Shown here: positions 33,922 to 44,400 of the stretch, in pieces
Position numbering within the stretch: position 1 is the first letter of the stretch
How the letters are laid out: every line of letters starts with the position of its first letter
Source of the DNA: Monosiga brevicollis MX1
Lineage: Eukaryota; Opisthokonta; Choanoflagellata; Craspedida; Salpingoecidae
DNA length: 64,000 nucleotides
NCBI RefSeq assembly: GCF_000002865.3
Contig: NW_001865068.1
Span: forward strand, 52,378 to 116,377
Direction of reading: 5' to 3'
Made by a program: the position numbers and the translations under genes
The notes under the pieces: model-generated
What the model was told of the DNA's origin: nothing
Seen by the model: only the letters and a program-made list of their open reading frames with translations
The model's database searches: none

Positions 33922-35862
33922 TCATGCTTCCTCGTGGGTATCAACAGAGCCCATCAACGACACGCTCGGCGATTTGGCCAGGGCATTGTTGACATTTTCG
34001 GCATGTCGAAGACCGCTGGTGTTTGTGGGGGAGGCACCTGCTGAGCTGGTGGTGTTGGCGTTGGAGCTGGAGCTGGGTCGGCGTAGGCGGGTGGAGAGGT
34101 TGGCGAGAGGATTAAAGCGGCTAAGACGACGGCTTGGAGAGCTGGCCGTCGCGGCAGCGTCAGCATTCTCCTCTTCCGGCCCTTCAGAAGCATTGCTTTG
34201 CATGCGACTGGCACGTGACTGGCGGCGTGGAGAGGCTCGACTTCGTGTGAATAGGCTGAGGCGACGCCCACCTGTGAGGGCGCCAAACCGGGATTTACGG
34301 CGAGTGGGGCTAGTAGACGGGTTGATCACGTCAGGACTCGAGGGTCGGCGTGCTGAAGGGGTGTTGGCAGCACGCTGACGAGTTTCGGTTGGGCGACGGT
34401 TGGGGGTGGCGAGCGTAAAAATGGCTGGGCGTGCCCCCGTGCCGGCCGGGACTGCTGCTGAGGAAGAGGCAGTGGTGGGTAAGCAGAGGCCGTTGTCCAC
34501 CGCTCGGGCACGAGATTCTTCGGGGTCAGCTGAAATGTCGGCATCGTCGTGTGTAAAGTGCAGGCGATGATAGACGCTCTGGGTAAAAGGGGTGTTGAGT
34601 ACGCGGTGCCGCAGAAAAGCCTTGTGTTCTAGTGCGGATAGGCGGGTGTTTAAAAGACGACCCAGTTGTGGTTCGGGGTTGGAAGTGGCGGCATCGGCGG
34701 CTGGCAGCGCCGGTGCAGCTGTCGTGTGCTCGGATAAGGCGCCCTTGTCCTGGGAAGCACGAGGGCTGCGGTGAACGGGGTCTGTGGATCGAACGTATTC
34801 GCCGTTGATGACCATGCTAGCGTCAGGTCCCTTATTGGGCAGACGGATGATTGGTTGCTGCAAGCTGCGGGGCTGGCGTGTAGTGGCCCGAAGGCGGAGG
34901 AGTTCTTCGTGGTCCATTGTTTCGTGACGGCGAAGCTGCTCGAGAGCTCGTGGTGAGAGAACGCTGGACGAACGGCGTCGTTCAAGGGCACCGGCGTGGC
35001 CGGGCGCGGTAGTCGTCTGGGCCAAGACGTTGATGAGCGACTGGCTTCGTCGTCGCATGGGAGCCACCGGGTCCGTGGGGCCGACGGTGGTCTGCAGGGC
35101 AGCGTCTGGGGCTGTTGGCCCAGCCGCAGGCGGGTCAAGACGAGTCTTGCTTCCAAGGCGGCCGGCCCAGGAAAGGAGGCGTTTAAGGGAGGGAGTCCGC
35201 TCGAGGGGTGGGTTGTGGGGTGTGGTGATGGTGGTGCTGCAGGTGCGCTTGAGCTGGAAGCGCTCTTTGCGGGATCCTGGTCGCTTCCTGGGAGCTTGTC
35301 CGGGGCTAGTGGAGAGGTTTGAGGGTTGGGGTTCGAGGTCGGGAGCATTGCATGTCAGCGGGTCGAGGACGAGGGGAACATTGCACTTTGACGAGGCATC
35401 ATGGACACTGGGGCCGGCCTGTTGGGTAGCTGCGCTGTCCGTACTGGAGCGGGGGGTCGAGGCGAGGCTTTGTTGATTCCAAGGGTGATTGGCAAGAGGA
35501 CCAATGAGCGAAGGTCGCTGGCTTGGGATGGGGCTATCGTGGACATTGAGGTAAACGCCTTCGCTCCAGATGGAGACGTTGCCCAGACTCATTTTGGGTT
35601 GGGCGGGGCCCAAGTCAGGTCTACCATCGAGCAGGGTGGGGCGACGGCTCTGCAGATGCTTGGGCTCGAGGTCATCTTCGGAAGGCCTCACGCCAGCAGC
35701 TTTCGGCTCATGTTCAGGCGCCTCGCGGTCTGAAACGAGGCCATCGGCAGAGAGAATGGAGTCAGCCATGGAAACGTTGCTGGGTCGGGATGTTTTGTGG
35801 CCCAGCTTGGCGGGGGTCCCACCGGCATAGGTGCCCGTGGTAGAGGAGGTGGTGGCCAACAT
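33922..35862 (-). CDS. Uncharacterised 646-aa Ser/Pro/Arg-rich protein, single exon
   Basis: A single uninterrupted frame of 1941 bp, unusual in a window where most genes are split every 100-200 bp. The product is Ser/Pro/Thr/Arg-rich with many basophilic kinase-like sites (RRRSQS, RRRSSS, RRKSRFG, RRLSRF) and no predicted signal peptide or membrane span. One better-ordered stretch reads SPRALEQLRRHETMDHEELL followed by LPNKGPDASMVINGEYVRS, and another LLNTRLSALEHKAFLRHRVL. No family was recognised. The long frame, start context (GCCAACATGTTGG) and high-GC codon use support coding, but low-complexity GC-rich DNA can hold spurious frames. A phosphoregulated cytoskeletal or scaffold role would be guesswork. 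Confidence 0.6.
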   Translation of the reverse strand: MLATTSSTTGTYAGGTPAKLGHKTSRPSNVSMADSILSADGLVSDREAPEHEPKAAGVRPSEDDLEPKHLQSRRPTLLDGRPDLGPAQPKMSLGNVSIWSEGVYLNVHDSPIPSQRPSLIGPLANHPWNQQSLASTPRSSTDSAATQQAGPSVHDASSKCNVPLVLDPLTCNAPDLEPQPSNLSTSPGQAPRKRPGSRKERFQLKRTCSTTITTPHNPPLERTPSLKRLLSWAGRLGSKTRLDPPAAGPTAPDAALQTTVGPTDPVAPMRRRSQSLINVLAQTTTAPGHAGALERRRSSSVLSPRALEQLRRHETMDHEELLRLRATTRQPRSLQQPIIRLPNKGPDASMVINGEYVRSTDPVHRSPRASQDKGALSEHTTAAPALPAADAATSNPEPQLGRLLNTRLSALEHKAFLRHRVLNTPFTQSVYHRLHFTHDDADISADPEESRARAVDNGLCLPTTASSSAAVPAGTGARPAIFTLATPNRRPTETRQRAANTPSARRPSSPDVINPSTSPTRRKSRFGALTGGRRLSLFTRSRASPRRQSRASRMQSNASEGPEEENADAAATASSPSRRLSRFNPLANLSTRLRRPSSSSNANTTSSAGASPTNTSGLRHAENVNNALAKSPSVSLMGSVDTHEEA

Positions 35863-36421
35863 GGCTGTGGGCTAGCAAAATCGAGGGGGGGGGGGGGGGT
35901 AGATGCCAACACTACGACGTATAGGTGTTGTTGTTTTGGTTGGCTTGGAGCTCGGTGGGTGAACTGGGCATTCTTTAGCGATCGAGAAACGCTGCTGCTG
36001 CTACTTGTTGTTGAAGGTGCAAGGAGGCGCTATTGTGCGTGCAACTTTTCTCTTGGCTGTGCTCACAAATTCGTGCAGCCCTGACCCATCGAGGCACTCG
36101 CGCTCAGCCCCGTTGTTGTCAAGAGGGTGATCAGGGGAAGGGACGCAGCTGGGAGAACTGGGCGGAGATAAGTGAGGAGGTGGGTGGACAGTTCCAAAAC
36201 GGGGCACGCTGGCCAACAGGGCCAAAGCGAGCGACCGACCAAGCGAGCAAGAGAAGGAGAAGGAGAAGGAGAAGAAGAAGAGGAGGAGGAGGAAGGGGAC
36301 AACGCTGGGCGAGTGTGCGACGGGAAGCAATTACGTGTACCGGGGCAGGAGAGGGACCAACGCCAAAAGGAGCAAGCACCAGGTCGCAGCAGCCGGAGGG
36401 ACGAGAGGGTCAAGCGCGCGC

Positions 36422-36423
<2 letters not shown>

Positions 36424-36484
<61 letters not shown>
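36424..36484. repeat. (GT)n microsatellite
   Basis: About thirty uninterrupted GT units between the Ser-rich gene and PPIL2. Confidence 0.95.
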
Positions 36485-36487
<3 letters not shown>

Positions 36488-36674
36488 GCGCGAGCGATTA
36501 TTGTTCGCCACCCCCTACGTCATTCTGCAGCAACTACTGCTAAAACTGCTGCACAAACCTGATGAGGAAAGACATTATAATACATAGCTTTATGCAAAAA
36601 AGCTGCAAAAGACGACGAGAAGCATAGATGCGGACGAGTTTGCTTACCTGCTTGCTTAAAGTAGATGTCAGACA

Positions 36675-36837
36675 TGTCCGCTGACCGCACATTCCGTCAT
36701 ACCAAAGTATAATGTGACATTAATTACATTTCATAGAATTAAAGTGTAAGAATATAACACTTTGAACAGCGCACGAGCGGACACTAAATACGATAAAAGT
36801 AAATTACTTGTACACATTCAACAAGTATTATACTTGT
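36675..36837. repeat. Nested cluster of inverted repeats upstream of PPIL2
   Basis: Outer 8-bp arms TGTCCGCT (36675-36682) and AGCGGACA (36776-36783). Inside them: TAATGT-G-ACATTA (36710-36722) and AAAGTGT-9 nt-ACACTTT (36741-36763). Just outside: AAGTAA-A-TTACTT (36797-36809) and ACAAGTAT-T-ATACTTGT (36821-36837). The region is much more AT-rich than its surroundings. It may be a small palindromic mobile element remnant or regulatory sites. Confidence 0.7.
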
Positions 36838-36901
36838 TTTAGAGCGCACCCTGTGTTCTTTACAATAGGGGATGTAGTTTACTTTAGAGGATACCGGCGC
36901 C

Positions 36902-39900
36902 ATGGGCAAAAATCAGCACTCAAAGGTCGCGACGCGTCAAACGGCAGCGCGCCTCTGGCTCTGCGCTGCCGGAGTGCCTTCTTAGCAGCGCTGTCTTCGT
37001 GTGAATGAATGCGTTATTTGTTGTGTTTCTCGGCTCGTTCTCGTCTCCACTTGGGCATTTGGGGGGTGATCATGGTCACGCTCTTTCTCTCTCTCAGCAA
37101 ACTCTGCCATTCCGTGTCATCGGATGTGCTTGTGTGTCTGTAGGACCGGATGTTCATCACGGCCACGGAGTGGGCCACGCTGTATGGAGGCAAGAAGAAG
37201 GAGAGTCAGCTGAGCCGCGAGTTCAAGAACCTGCCTTTTGACTGCTGTGCGCTGACCTTTCAGCCCTTTTCCAACCCCGTCTGCACCAAGAACGGCGTCA
37301 TCTATGACCTCGTCAACATTGTCCCCTTTATCCGTAAATACGGCATTGATCCTGCCACGGGCGACAAGATCCAGCTCAAGGACCTTATCAAGCTCAATTT
37401 TCACAAGTCAGTCTTGCATCGGCCGGAAAATGGCCGAGCCCTCTCCTGTCCCGTCGTTTCCAAAATCAAATGGCCGCAGTGTGCTGCCCATGCCCCGCAC
37501 TTTTTTTTTTTTTTTTAAAGCGACTCCATTGTACTTACACACCTCTGCAACTCGCTGACCCTGCCAGGAACAAGGATGACAAGTATCACTGTCCTGTGAC
37601 TTTCAAGGTCTTCAACGAACATACTCGCATCACTGCCGTCAAAACCTCAGGCCACGTTTATGCTTATGAAGCCATTGATCAGTACAACGTCAAGGTGCGA
37701 GTCACGCCCTGTTCCCTCGCTCAACCATCATGGGTAGTGCATCACTTGATCCGTCGCATACTCTTTGATTTCGTGACTCAACTTGCATCTCGCATGCTGC
37801 GCGTTCAGGCCAAGCACTGGCATGACCTGATGACCGACGAACCCTTCAAGCGCAGCGACCTCATCGACTTGCAGGATCCACAGCACCCCGAGAAAAACAA
37901 CTTTGCCGCCTTCTACCATGTCAAGAACAAGGGCGTACGTGCTACACCTACCCCTGGCTCATGCAATGACCGTCCACGGGGCCAATCACTTGCATCATGT
38001 GCTTGCATACTTCCAACATCAGCAACTCAAGGATGTCTCTCAAGCAGGGGCCTCGCAGCCCACCTCGCAGCTCACTGCTGCCGGCAACAATGCCACCAGT
38101 GACGTCATGGTCAGCCTCTCTCTTGGAATAGTCTCTGCCGAGATCCCTCTTTGGTCAAAGTGTGGCGTCATCTCACCCGTGCTTGCTGCTGGCTGCCAAT
38201 AGAAAGAGCTTGACGCCACCGAGGCCTCGTGGAAAACCGGCCCCGCTATTCATTCAGACACCGACTTTACCAGAGTGCGTTCGCCTTCTTCTAAAGTCCC
38301 GCTGACATTTATTATACATATTTCGTGACACCGCTGCTCATCAAGTCGTGTTGTGGTGTCAGGGACTCGAGGATGCACAAGACAATGATCATGCAGCGCA
38401 TTACTCAACCGGTAGGCATGGGGCACAGCTTGTTGGCCCCGACTTTCCATAATTGCCCACTGACTGCCGGCTACGAAATGACGCAGGTGAAGTATCGGCC
38501 AGTTTCACCAGCACACACATGAGTGTTCGAACCCGAAACCGAGCAGCTGCCCTTGAGGACGACGTGGTACGCTACGGTCGTATCAAAGGCAAAGGCTACG
38601 TTCGCCTCAAAACCTCCTTTGGTGACATTAACCTCGAGGTGAGCTCCTGCCGTCTCGTGGCCCTCTTAAGCTGGCCGGCATCCATCCCGCAGATTGCCTC
38701 TTCGGCTGGGCCCTACGCTGTTGTAGCCAGCGGGTCTGGCCACCCACAGGCCCGCGCAACCATCGCAAGTTTTGACACATAGACCACTACCTGCCTTTAT
38801 AGCTGTACTGCGAGCAAGTGCCCAAGACATGTGAAAACTTCCTGCTGCTCTGTCGTCGTGGCTACTACAACAACACAATCTTTCATCGGCTCATTCGCAA
38901 CTTCATGATTCAGGTACGGCGGCGCCCCTGACATGCATGCCCTTTTTCTTTTGCCGTGCGGTCGGCTGTGGGCGCTTGATCACTCGCAATCTTTCTCTCT
39001 GCTCCCTGCCTTCCCCGCGCTTTGCCTTCCCATCTCCTATCTTGGGCATGCTCGGAAACAGGGTGGCGACCCGACGGGCACAGGCAAGGGTGGCGAGTCA
39101 GCCTTTGCAGACGGCAAGCCCTTCAAGGATGAATTCGTTCATCACCTCTCGCACAAGGGTGCGTATCAACCTGTCGCCTTTTGCACGCCTTGTCGCACCG
39201 ACAGTCAGCTAGACGGATTGCGACTGTGCAGGTGAGCTCTGCCTCACTCAGGTGTTGCCAACAGGTCGTGGTGTTCTGAGCATGGCCAACGCCGGGCCCA
39301 ACACGAATCGGTCACAGTTCTTCCTCACCTTCCGCTCCTGCCAACACCTTGATAAGAAACACACCGTCTTTGGCCAAGTCGTGGGTGGCATGGACACCCT
39401 CAACGACATGGAACGCGTTCCCACAGACGACTCGGACCACCCACAAGAGGTCTGTCCCATTGTATTTTGATGTTTTGCAGGGTAGATCTCGCTATCCATG
39501 TTTATCGTGTCCCTCCTTCACCCTGGTCACATCTTCCAACCCTCCAGGAAATCAAAATTCTCAAGACGGAGATCTTTGAAGATCCATTTGCGGCTGCGGA
39601 GGAAGCAGCTGTGAAGGAGCGCGCCGAAGCTGCTGAGAAGAAGAAGGAAATCAAGAAAGCGGCCGACGCAGCTAATGCCGCTCCAAAGGTCAGGCAGTCA
39701 AGCTGTCGCTCGTCTGCCCTTGCGCGTCGTCTTTCCTTGTGGAGCCAGCGGCAGATGCAGGCTTAGCCCACGCGTCACAACGCCCCTTCTCACTCACTCG
39801 TATCTCCGATGCGTTGGCGTAGAAGCACCATAGCGGCGTGGGACAGTACATATCTCCGGCTCAACTGGCGCAAGGCGGCAAGCGTGCTGGGGGCTCGGCA

Positions 39901-40023
39901 AGAGATGTACCATCAGGAGATTCGTCGACAGGGGCAAGTGCACCCATGAGTGCCAAGTTTCGCGACCTGGCAGCCAAGCGTGCCAAGCAAGGGGGTGGCT
40001 TTGGCAGCTTTGCAGGGTGGTAG
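36902..40023 (+). CDS. PPIL2: U-box peptidyl-prolyl cis-trans isomerase-like 2
   Basis: Nuclear spliceosome-associated cyclophilin with a U-box E3 ligase module. Thirteen exons: 36902-36925, 37144-37406, 37568-37694, 37809-37934, 38023-38109, 38203-38274, 38363-38411, 38487-38638, 38803-38913, 39062-39158, 39265-39449, 39548-39688, 39823-40023; 544 aa (human 520). The N-terminus [14 protein letters not shown] matches MGKRQHQKDKMYIT. U-box segments are [33 protein letters not shown] and [28 protein letters not shown] follows, then the cyclophilin core: [53 protein letters not shown] and VFGQVVGG. Catalytic-type residues such as Arg ([14 protein letters not shown]), Phe and Gln (SQFF) are present. 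The C-terminus RGFGDFSSW-like motif is replaced by GGFGSFAGW. Confidence 0.96.
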
Positions 40024-40203
40024 AAGGTCGCCCAATTGAATGCTTGAATCAAATGATCGGGTTCACATCTGAGAGTAGGGGACGTCCATCGCACAGGGTT
40101 GTAAAGAAATGATTAACAAGAAATTTTGATTGGTTGTTGTGTGTCAAGTTTTTTTGATGTTTTTAAGAAGATGAAATTTCGTCGACCATCGTCATTTTTG
40201 ACT

Positions 40204-40213
40204 TGACATGTGA
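40204..40213 (+). promoter_or_regulatory. TGACATGTGA 10-mer upstream of PPP1R11
   Basis: Exact copy of the motif clustered at 1029-1128, here between the PPIL2 stop and the PPP1R11 start codon at 40285. Role unknown. Confidence 0.3.
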
Positions 40214-40284
40214 GCGGGCTTCGTCTGGATCAAATACGAGGCGGAGAACGTGCAGCAGCAACAACGGCAGCGGCAACAGATAGA

Positions 40285-40900
40285 ATGGCTTCTCAATCGA
40301 ATGCTCAGGCGCAGGTGCGTCAAGATGGGATTGTGCCGCTCCTGCTTGTCCTTGAGACATGAACAACCATGAGCGAAACTCACCGACAAGTTTTCAATGT
40401 GGGTCGCAGGCGGCTGGTGGCACTGCAACAGTGACGGCAACTGCGGCCGAACGCGGGCAGGGCGAACGGAGTGTCGTTGTTGCATTGCGCCCTGAGGAGC
40501 AGCCTCGAACAGCGGTCACTGAAACTGCTCGGGTCCGTTGGGCCGAAGACACAGTCGACAATGAACATCTCAACCGCAAGAGCTCCAAATGTACGTCCGG
40601 GCTCGTGTGCTCGTGAATGACGGAAGTGAGGGAGCGAGGGAGAGGTGGGGGAGCAAGTATGCGTAAATGCGCGAAGGAATCCCTTTTCGTTGCAAGGAAG
40701 CAGACTGGGTCATAGTAGCACCGGTGCTACTGCCAAACTGCGCGGTGTTCTGACAGCGGTATTTCGCGGGTGCAGGCTGTTGCATCTATCACAAGCCGCA
40801 CGCGTTTGGTGAGTCCTCGACGGAATCTTCCGAAGATGAGAGCGATGACGAGGCAGCACACCAGCGTCGCTTGCGTCACAAGTATGTACCCCCTGCATGA
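40285..40900 (+). CDS. PPP1R11: Protein phosphatase 1 regulatory inhibitor subunit 11 (inhibitor-3)
   Basis: Small, largely disordered inhibitor of protein phosphatase 1. Three exons: 40285-40314, 40410-40590, 40776-40900; 111 aa (human 126). The diagnostic block VRWAEDTVDNEHLNRKSSK continues across intron 2 into [20 protein letters not shown], matching [20 protein letters not shown] and [20 protein letters not shown] of the family. RVRW fits the PP1-docking RVxF motif. The C-terminus is acidic then basic (RRLRHKYVPPA). It lies 262 bp downstream of the PPIL2 stop on the same strand. The first exon holds only ten codons. Confidence 0.95.
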
Positions 40901-40901
40901 T

Positions 40902-40902
<1 letters not shown>

Positions 40903-40946
<44 letters not shown>

Positions 40947-40948
40947 AA
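40903..40948. repeat. T37-A9 homopolymer pair immediately after the PPP1R11 stop
   Basis: Thirty-seven T followed directly by nine A, starting 2 bp after the stop codon; the junction can fold into a short A-T hairpin. Slippage or assembly error is possible. Confidence 0.85.
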
Positions 40949-41453
40949 GGCAGGATGCAAGGGCACCTCGTGAGGCATGGCCTTATGGTTTCCTCATGCC
41001 TGTGCACCACCTTTGCCAAGGAAAAACTGTCCCACACACGGCCGAGCAGTCAACCCTTACGAACCAAAAAAAGGCCACTAGGGGCAACGCTTATTTGTCT
41101 CACGCTTGCTCTACACCACCTTTTGGCCTCGCGCCCAGCCGCACACTGCGTGTGCGCGTCCATTTTCCCACATTCACATCGATTGCAAATCAATCTGTTT
41201 CCCATTAGGCCTGCGCCCAAGTATCGTCAGCCGATGAAATCCATTTTCCTCAACAATCATAGACACGATCGATACTCAATGTCAATCAATTGTTTCATGC
41301 AGCGCACAAACCAGAGTTCCAAAAACTTAATTCTTTAACATGTGAATGCGCCCCATCGGCCAAAGGCAGGGCGCGCCGGTCGGCATAAACAAAACAGCAA
41401 ACATTAACCAACACAGAGAGTCACACAGGTTTTGATAATATTTACAATCAGCT
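40949..41453. other. Convergent 3' region between PPP1R11 and the dynein gene
   Basis: About 500 bp without a recognisable gene. AACATGTGA, part of the recurrent 10-mer, is at 41337-41345. AT-rich sequence at the right end probably serves the dynein 3' UTR (minus strand). Confidence 0.5.
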
Positions 41454-44400
41454 TTACTTTGTGTCGCAGAGCAAGGCCACACCACGCATGATCCAGAATG
41501 TGGGCGACTTATCCGATGGGGTCTTGAGGTCCACCATTGTCACAAATTCCAGGTCGGTACGGCGTGGCTTACGGTACACGGGGCACTCGTACAGCTTGGG
41601 GTTGCGGTCTGAGGTGGAGTTGATGGCGTAAAGGTGCAGCACAGGCAGCTGCGTGTACAGCACCTTCGGCGGGGGATCCTGCAAGCAGCTGTTACGCTTG
41701 TCCCAGCCCGCGCCATCCAGGAACAGACCATAGATGTACACACCCTCCTTTGGCGCCTCCTTGATGTCTTCCTTACCAGCCAGCTTGGTGACATCGTTGG
41801 CGCACACGACACTGTCCAGGGCCCAGCCCTTGTGAGCGCGCGTAATCTCCTGACGCATGGCTGTGATAAAGCCCTGTGGGTTGAAAAAGCCCGTAAGCCA
41901 GTAGCCGTTGGGCCGGCCCTGGAAGCACCAGCTGTAAAACTGCGAGTGACGCTCGAGCAGCTCGGTAAACCAAAAGCCGAGCGTAGCCGAAGTCCAAGAG
42001 ATGGCTGCCCAGGCCTTGGGCACACGAGCATCGTACATGTTGTCTAGCGCATCGCGCAACGTTTCGCTCATGATGATAGTACCGTCAATGGCCAACAGCA
42101 GGTCATTAAGCGTGGTGCGCACCAGCTGAATTACGCGTTGAATGCGATCAATTTCTTGGCGCAAGAAAATGTTCATGGGTGCCGTGGCCCCCATCTTCTT
42201 GAGGCGCGCCTTGACCTCGTGGGGCACGAAGCTCGCAGGCAGCTTCTCCAAAAACTCATTGCAAAGGCGCGTCACGACATCCTCACGCGTCTCACCGCCA
42301 CCGCCACTCGACTCCTTGGGCTGAATGTCCACGATGGTCGACAACACCGTCTGCGCCGTCGTCGTCATGTACGTGATGTCGGCGTTCGAGTGCAGGCCAA
42401 AGACCTCGGGGCCGTCAAACGTGCTCATGGCCTCAATGGTCTCAAAGTACTCACCAATCTTCGCATGCACGGGAATGTTGTAGTTGTCGTAGAACTTGAA
42501 CTCGGGCTTGAACATGCTTTCCTTGAACCACTCGGTGCAGTAAGTGATGAGCAGGCGCTTGTCGCGATCATCGGTCACACGGCCACCGTAGTGGACCTCG
42601 GACAGCATGTAACGTACGGTGGGCCAGGCCACACCCTTTTTGGGGTCCATGTCGTCCAAGTGGTTCTGCACAAATTGCACCGATGCCAGCAGATCACCCT
42701 GGTTGAACTCGTAGGGAATGTTCCACCCAAGAGGGCCAAACTTACGGCGCTCCTGCACAATGGCGTGCAAGAAGGCCACAGCGTACAACATAGGCTTCCA
42801 CTGATGCGCGTTGGTAATGTCCAACTGGTCCTGGGAAATATCGGTGTACGTGCGCTTCAGATTGGCCTTGATACCTTGCGGGGGCTCGTTGGTAAACTTG
42901 ATGGAAGACTGCAGCACGTTGATGGGGAACTTGCGGTGCTCCTCGGTCGTGACCCACAGTCGGAAGTCCTCATGCACGTTCTCAGCCGTCTTCACCGTGT
43001 CCAGAACCTCAAGCATAAAGTCCAAGGCCAAGTGGCAGTTCTGCAACAGGGCCCAGCCACCATTCTGCTGGAAGTTGGAGACGAGACGGCGCGCATGCAC
43101 CTCCTGGCCCTGACCCATGGACACTTCTGAGACCTCAATCTTCTTGCCCTTGGCCAAAGCCTGAATGGCCGCCGTGGGATCCGAGCCCATCGACAAGAGA
43201 CCAACCAGAGGCGTACGCACATCACTCTCCTTCCACATGAGCTCCATATCGAGTAGCACGGCGTCAGCGTAGCGCTTGCCCAAGGACGCCGCCACGTACT
43301 TGCGCGCCTGCGACAAGGTGCGATCGGGGCACCACGAGCGCACGAGCAGGAGGCGGCGGAAGACGTCCAGACTATCTTCGTAGCCATCGGGCAGCGGTGC
43401 CTCTTCGGGCTGATCCTCGTCGAACCATGCGCGCCAAGCCTTGTCGTTGCGCGCCACCTGGTTCAGAATATCCTTGAATTGTGGCAATTCACTGAGGTTG
43501 ACCAGGTTGAGCCAGGTGCTGTCTGAAATCCACGACTTGGGCTTGGGTTGCACGGCATTCAAATCCAAGGCGGCACCGCCCTTGATAAAGCTCATAAACT
43601 CGTTATACTTGACGTGACTGCGCTGCAGATCAATCTTGAGGGCCAGCAGGATGGTGAAGAGGAATTTGTCGCGCTCATACAAGCTTCGGCAGGTATACTT
43701 GAACACCTCATAGGTCATGTATTCGATGATAATGTTGATACGCTTGGCCGGAACGGGCGACTTTTGCGAATGCGCCAAACTGTAATCGAATAAGCCCAGG
43801 AATTGGTCCAGAGAGGTTTGGTACATAACGTTGACAAGGGACATCTCGACAATCAAGAAATACAGAATGGAGCCACGCGTAGCAACGGGGCGGTATTCCT
43901 CACGGGCCGTGTTGATCTTGAGCTCGGTATCCGCAGCGACGGCCAGCTTCTCGTTGACTTCTTCGGCCGTCGTCTTGGTCACCCGCAGCACCTCAATGAG
44001 ACTCTCGTCGTCCACGAGTGAGCCCTGGGTGTTGCTGAGACGGTAAAGCAGATTGTCTTCCAGCTCCTTCATCTTCTTCTTGTTGGCTGTGACCTCGGTG
44101 ATGAGAGCAACGCGTTCCGTCTCCAGCTCAGCCTTCTCGGTGAGAATGACCTTGGCCAGAAGCTGGTCCTCCAGGCCCTTCATGGTCACCGTGAAATCGA
44201 TGATGGAGGTGCGCGCAAACACCTCGGGCGTATACGTCGGATTGGCAAGCTTGGTGGTGATGTAGAGCACAAAGCCCTTCATGATGTCCACCTCCTTGTC
44301 ACCGACCTTGACCTTGAGCGAGGAGCCCGACTTCATGAAATTCTTGTCCAGGATGTTATCCAAGCATGGGTCCAGCTCCTCCAACACGTCCTCAATGAGC

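Larger units (their letters stand above)
35863..36901. promoter_or_regulatory. Divergent intergenic region upstream of PPIL2, with repeats and inverted repeats
   Basis: Contains a G14 run (35885-35898), a GT microsatellite (36424-36484) and, from about 36560, an AT-rich stretch with several inverted repeats just upstream of PPIL2. No supported exon was seen. Confidence 0.55.

Noticed and set aside
36172-36587. Plus-strand frames with long Val/Cys runs
   Set aside because: They encode the GT microsatellite; no splice-consistent link to PPIL2 was found.
42138-43130. 330-codon plus-strand frame inside the dynein exon
   Set aside because: It is an antisense shadow of the dynein motor frame, as are the other long plus-strand frames at 45954-46673, 46965-47909, 50376-51320 and 53304-54467.
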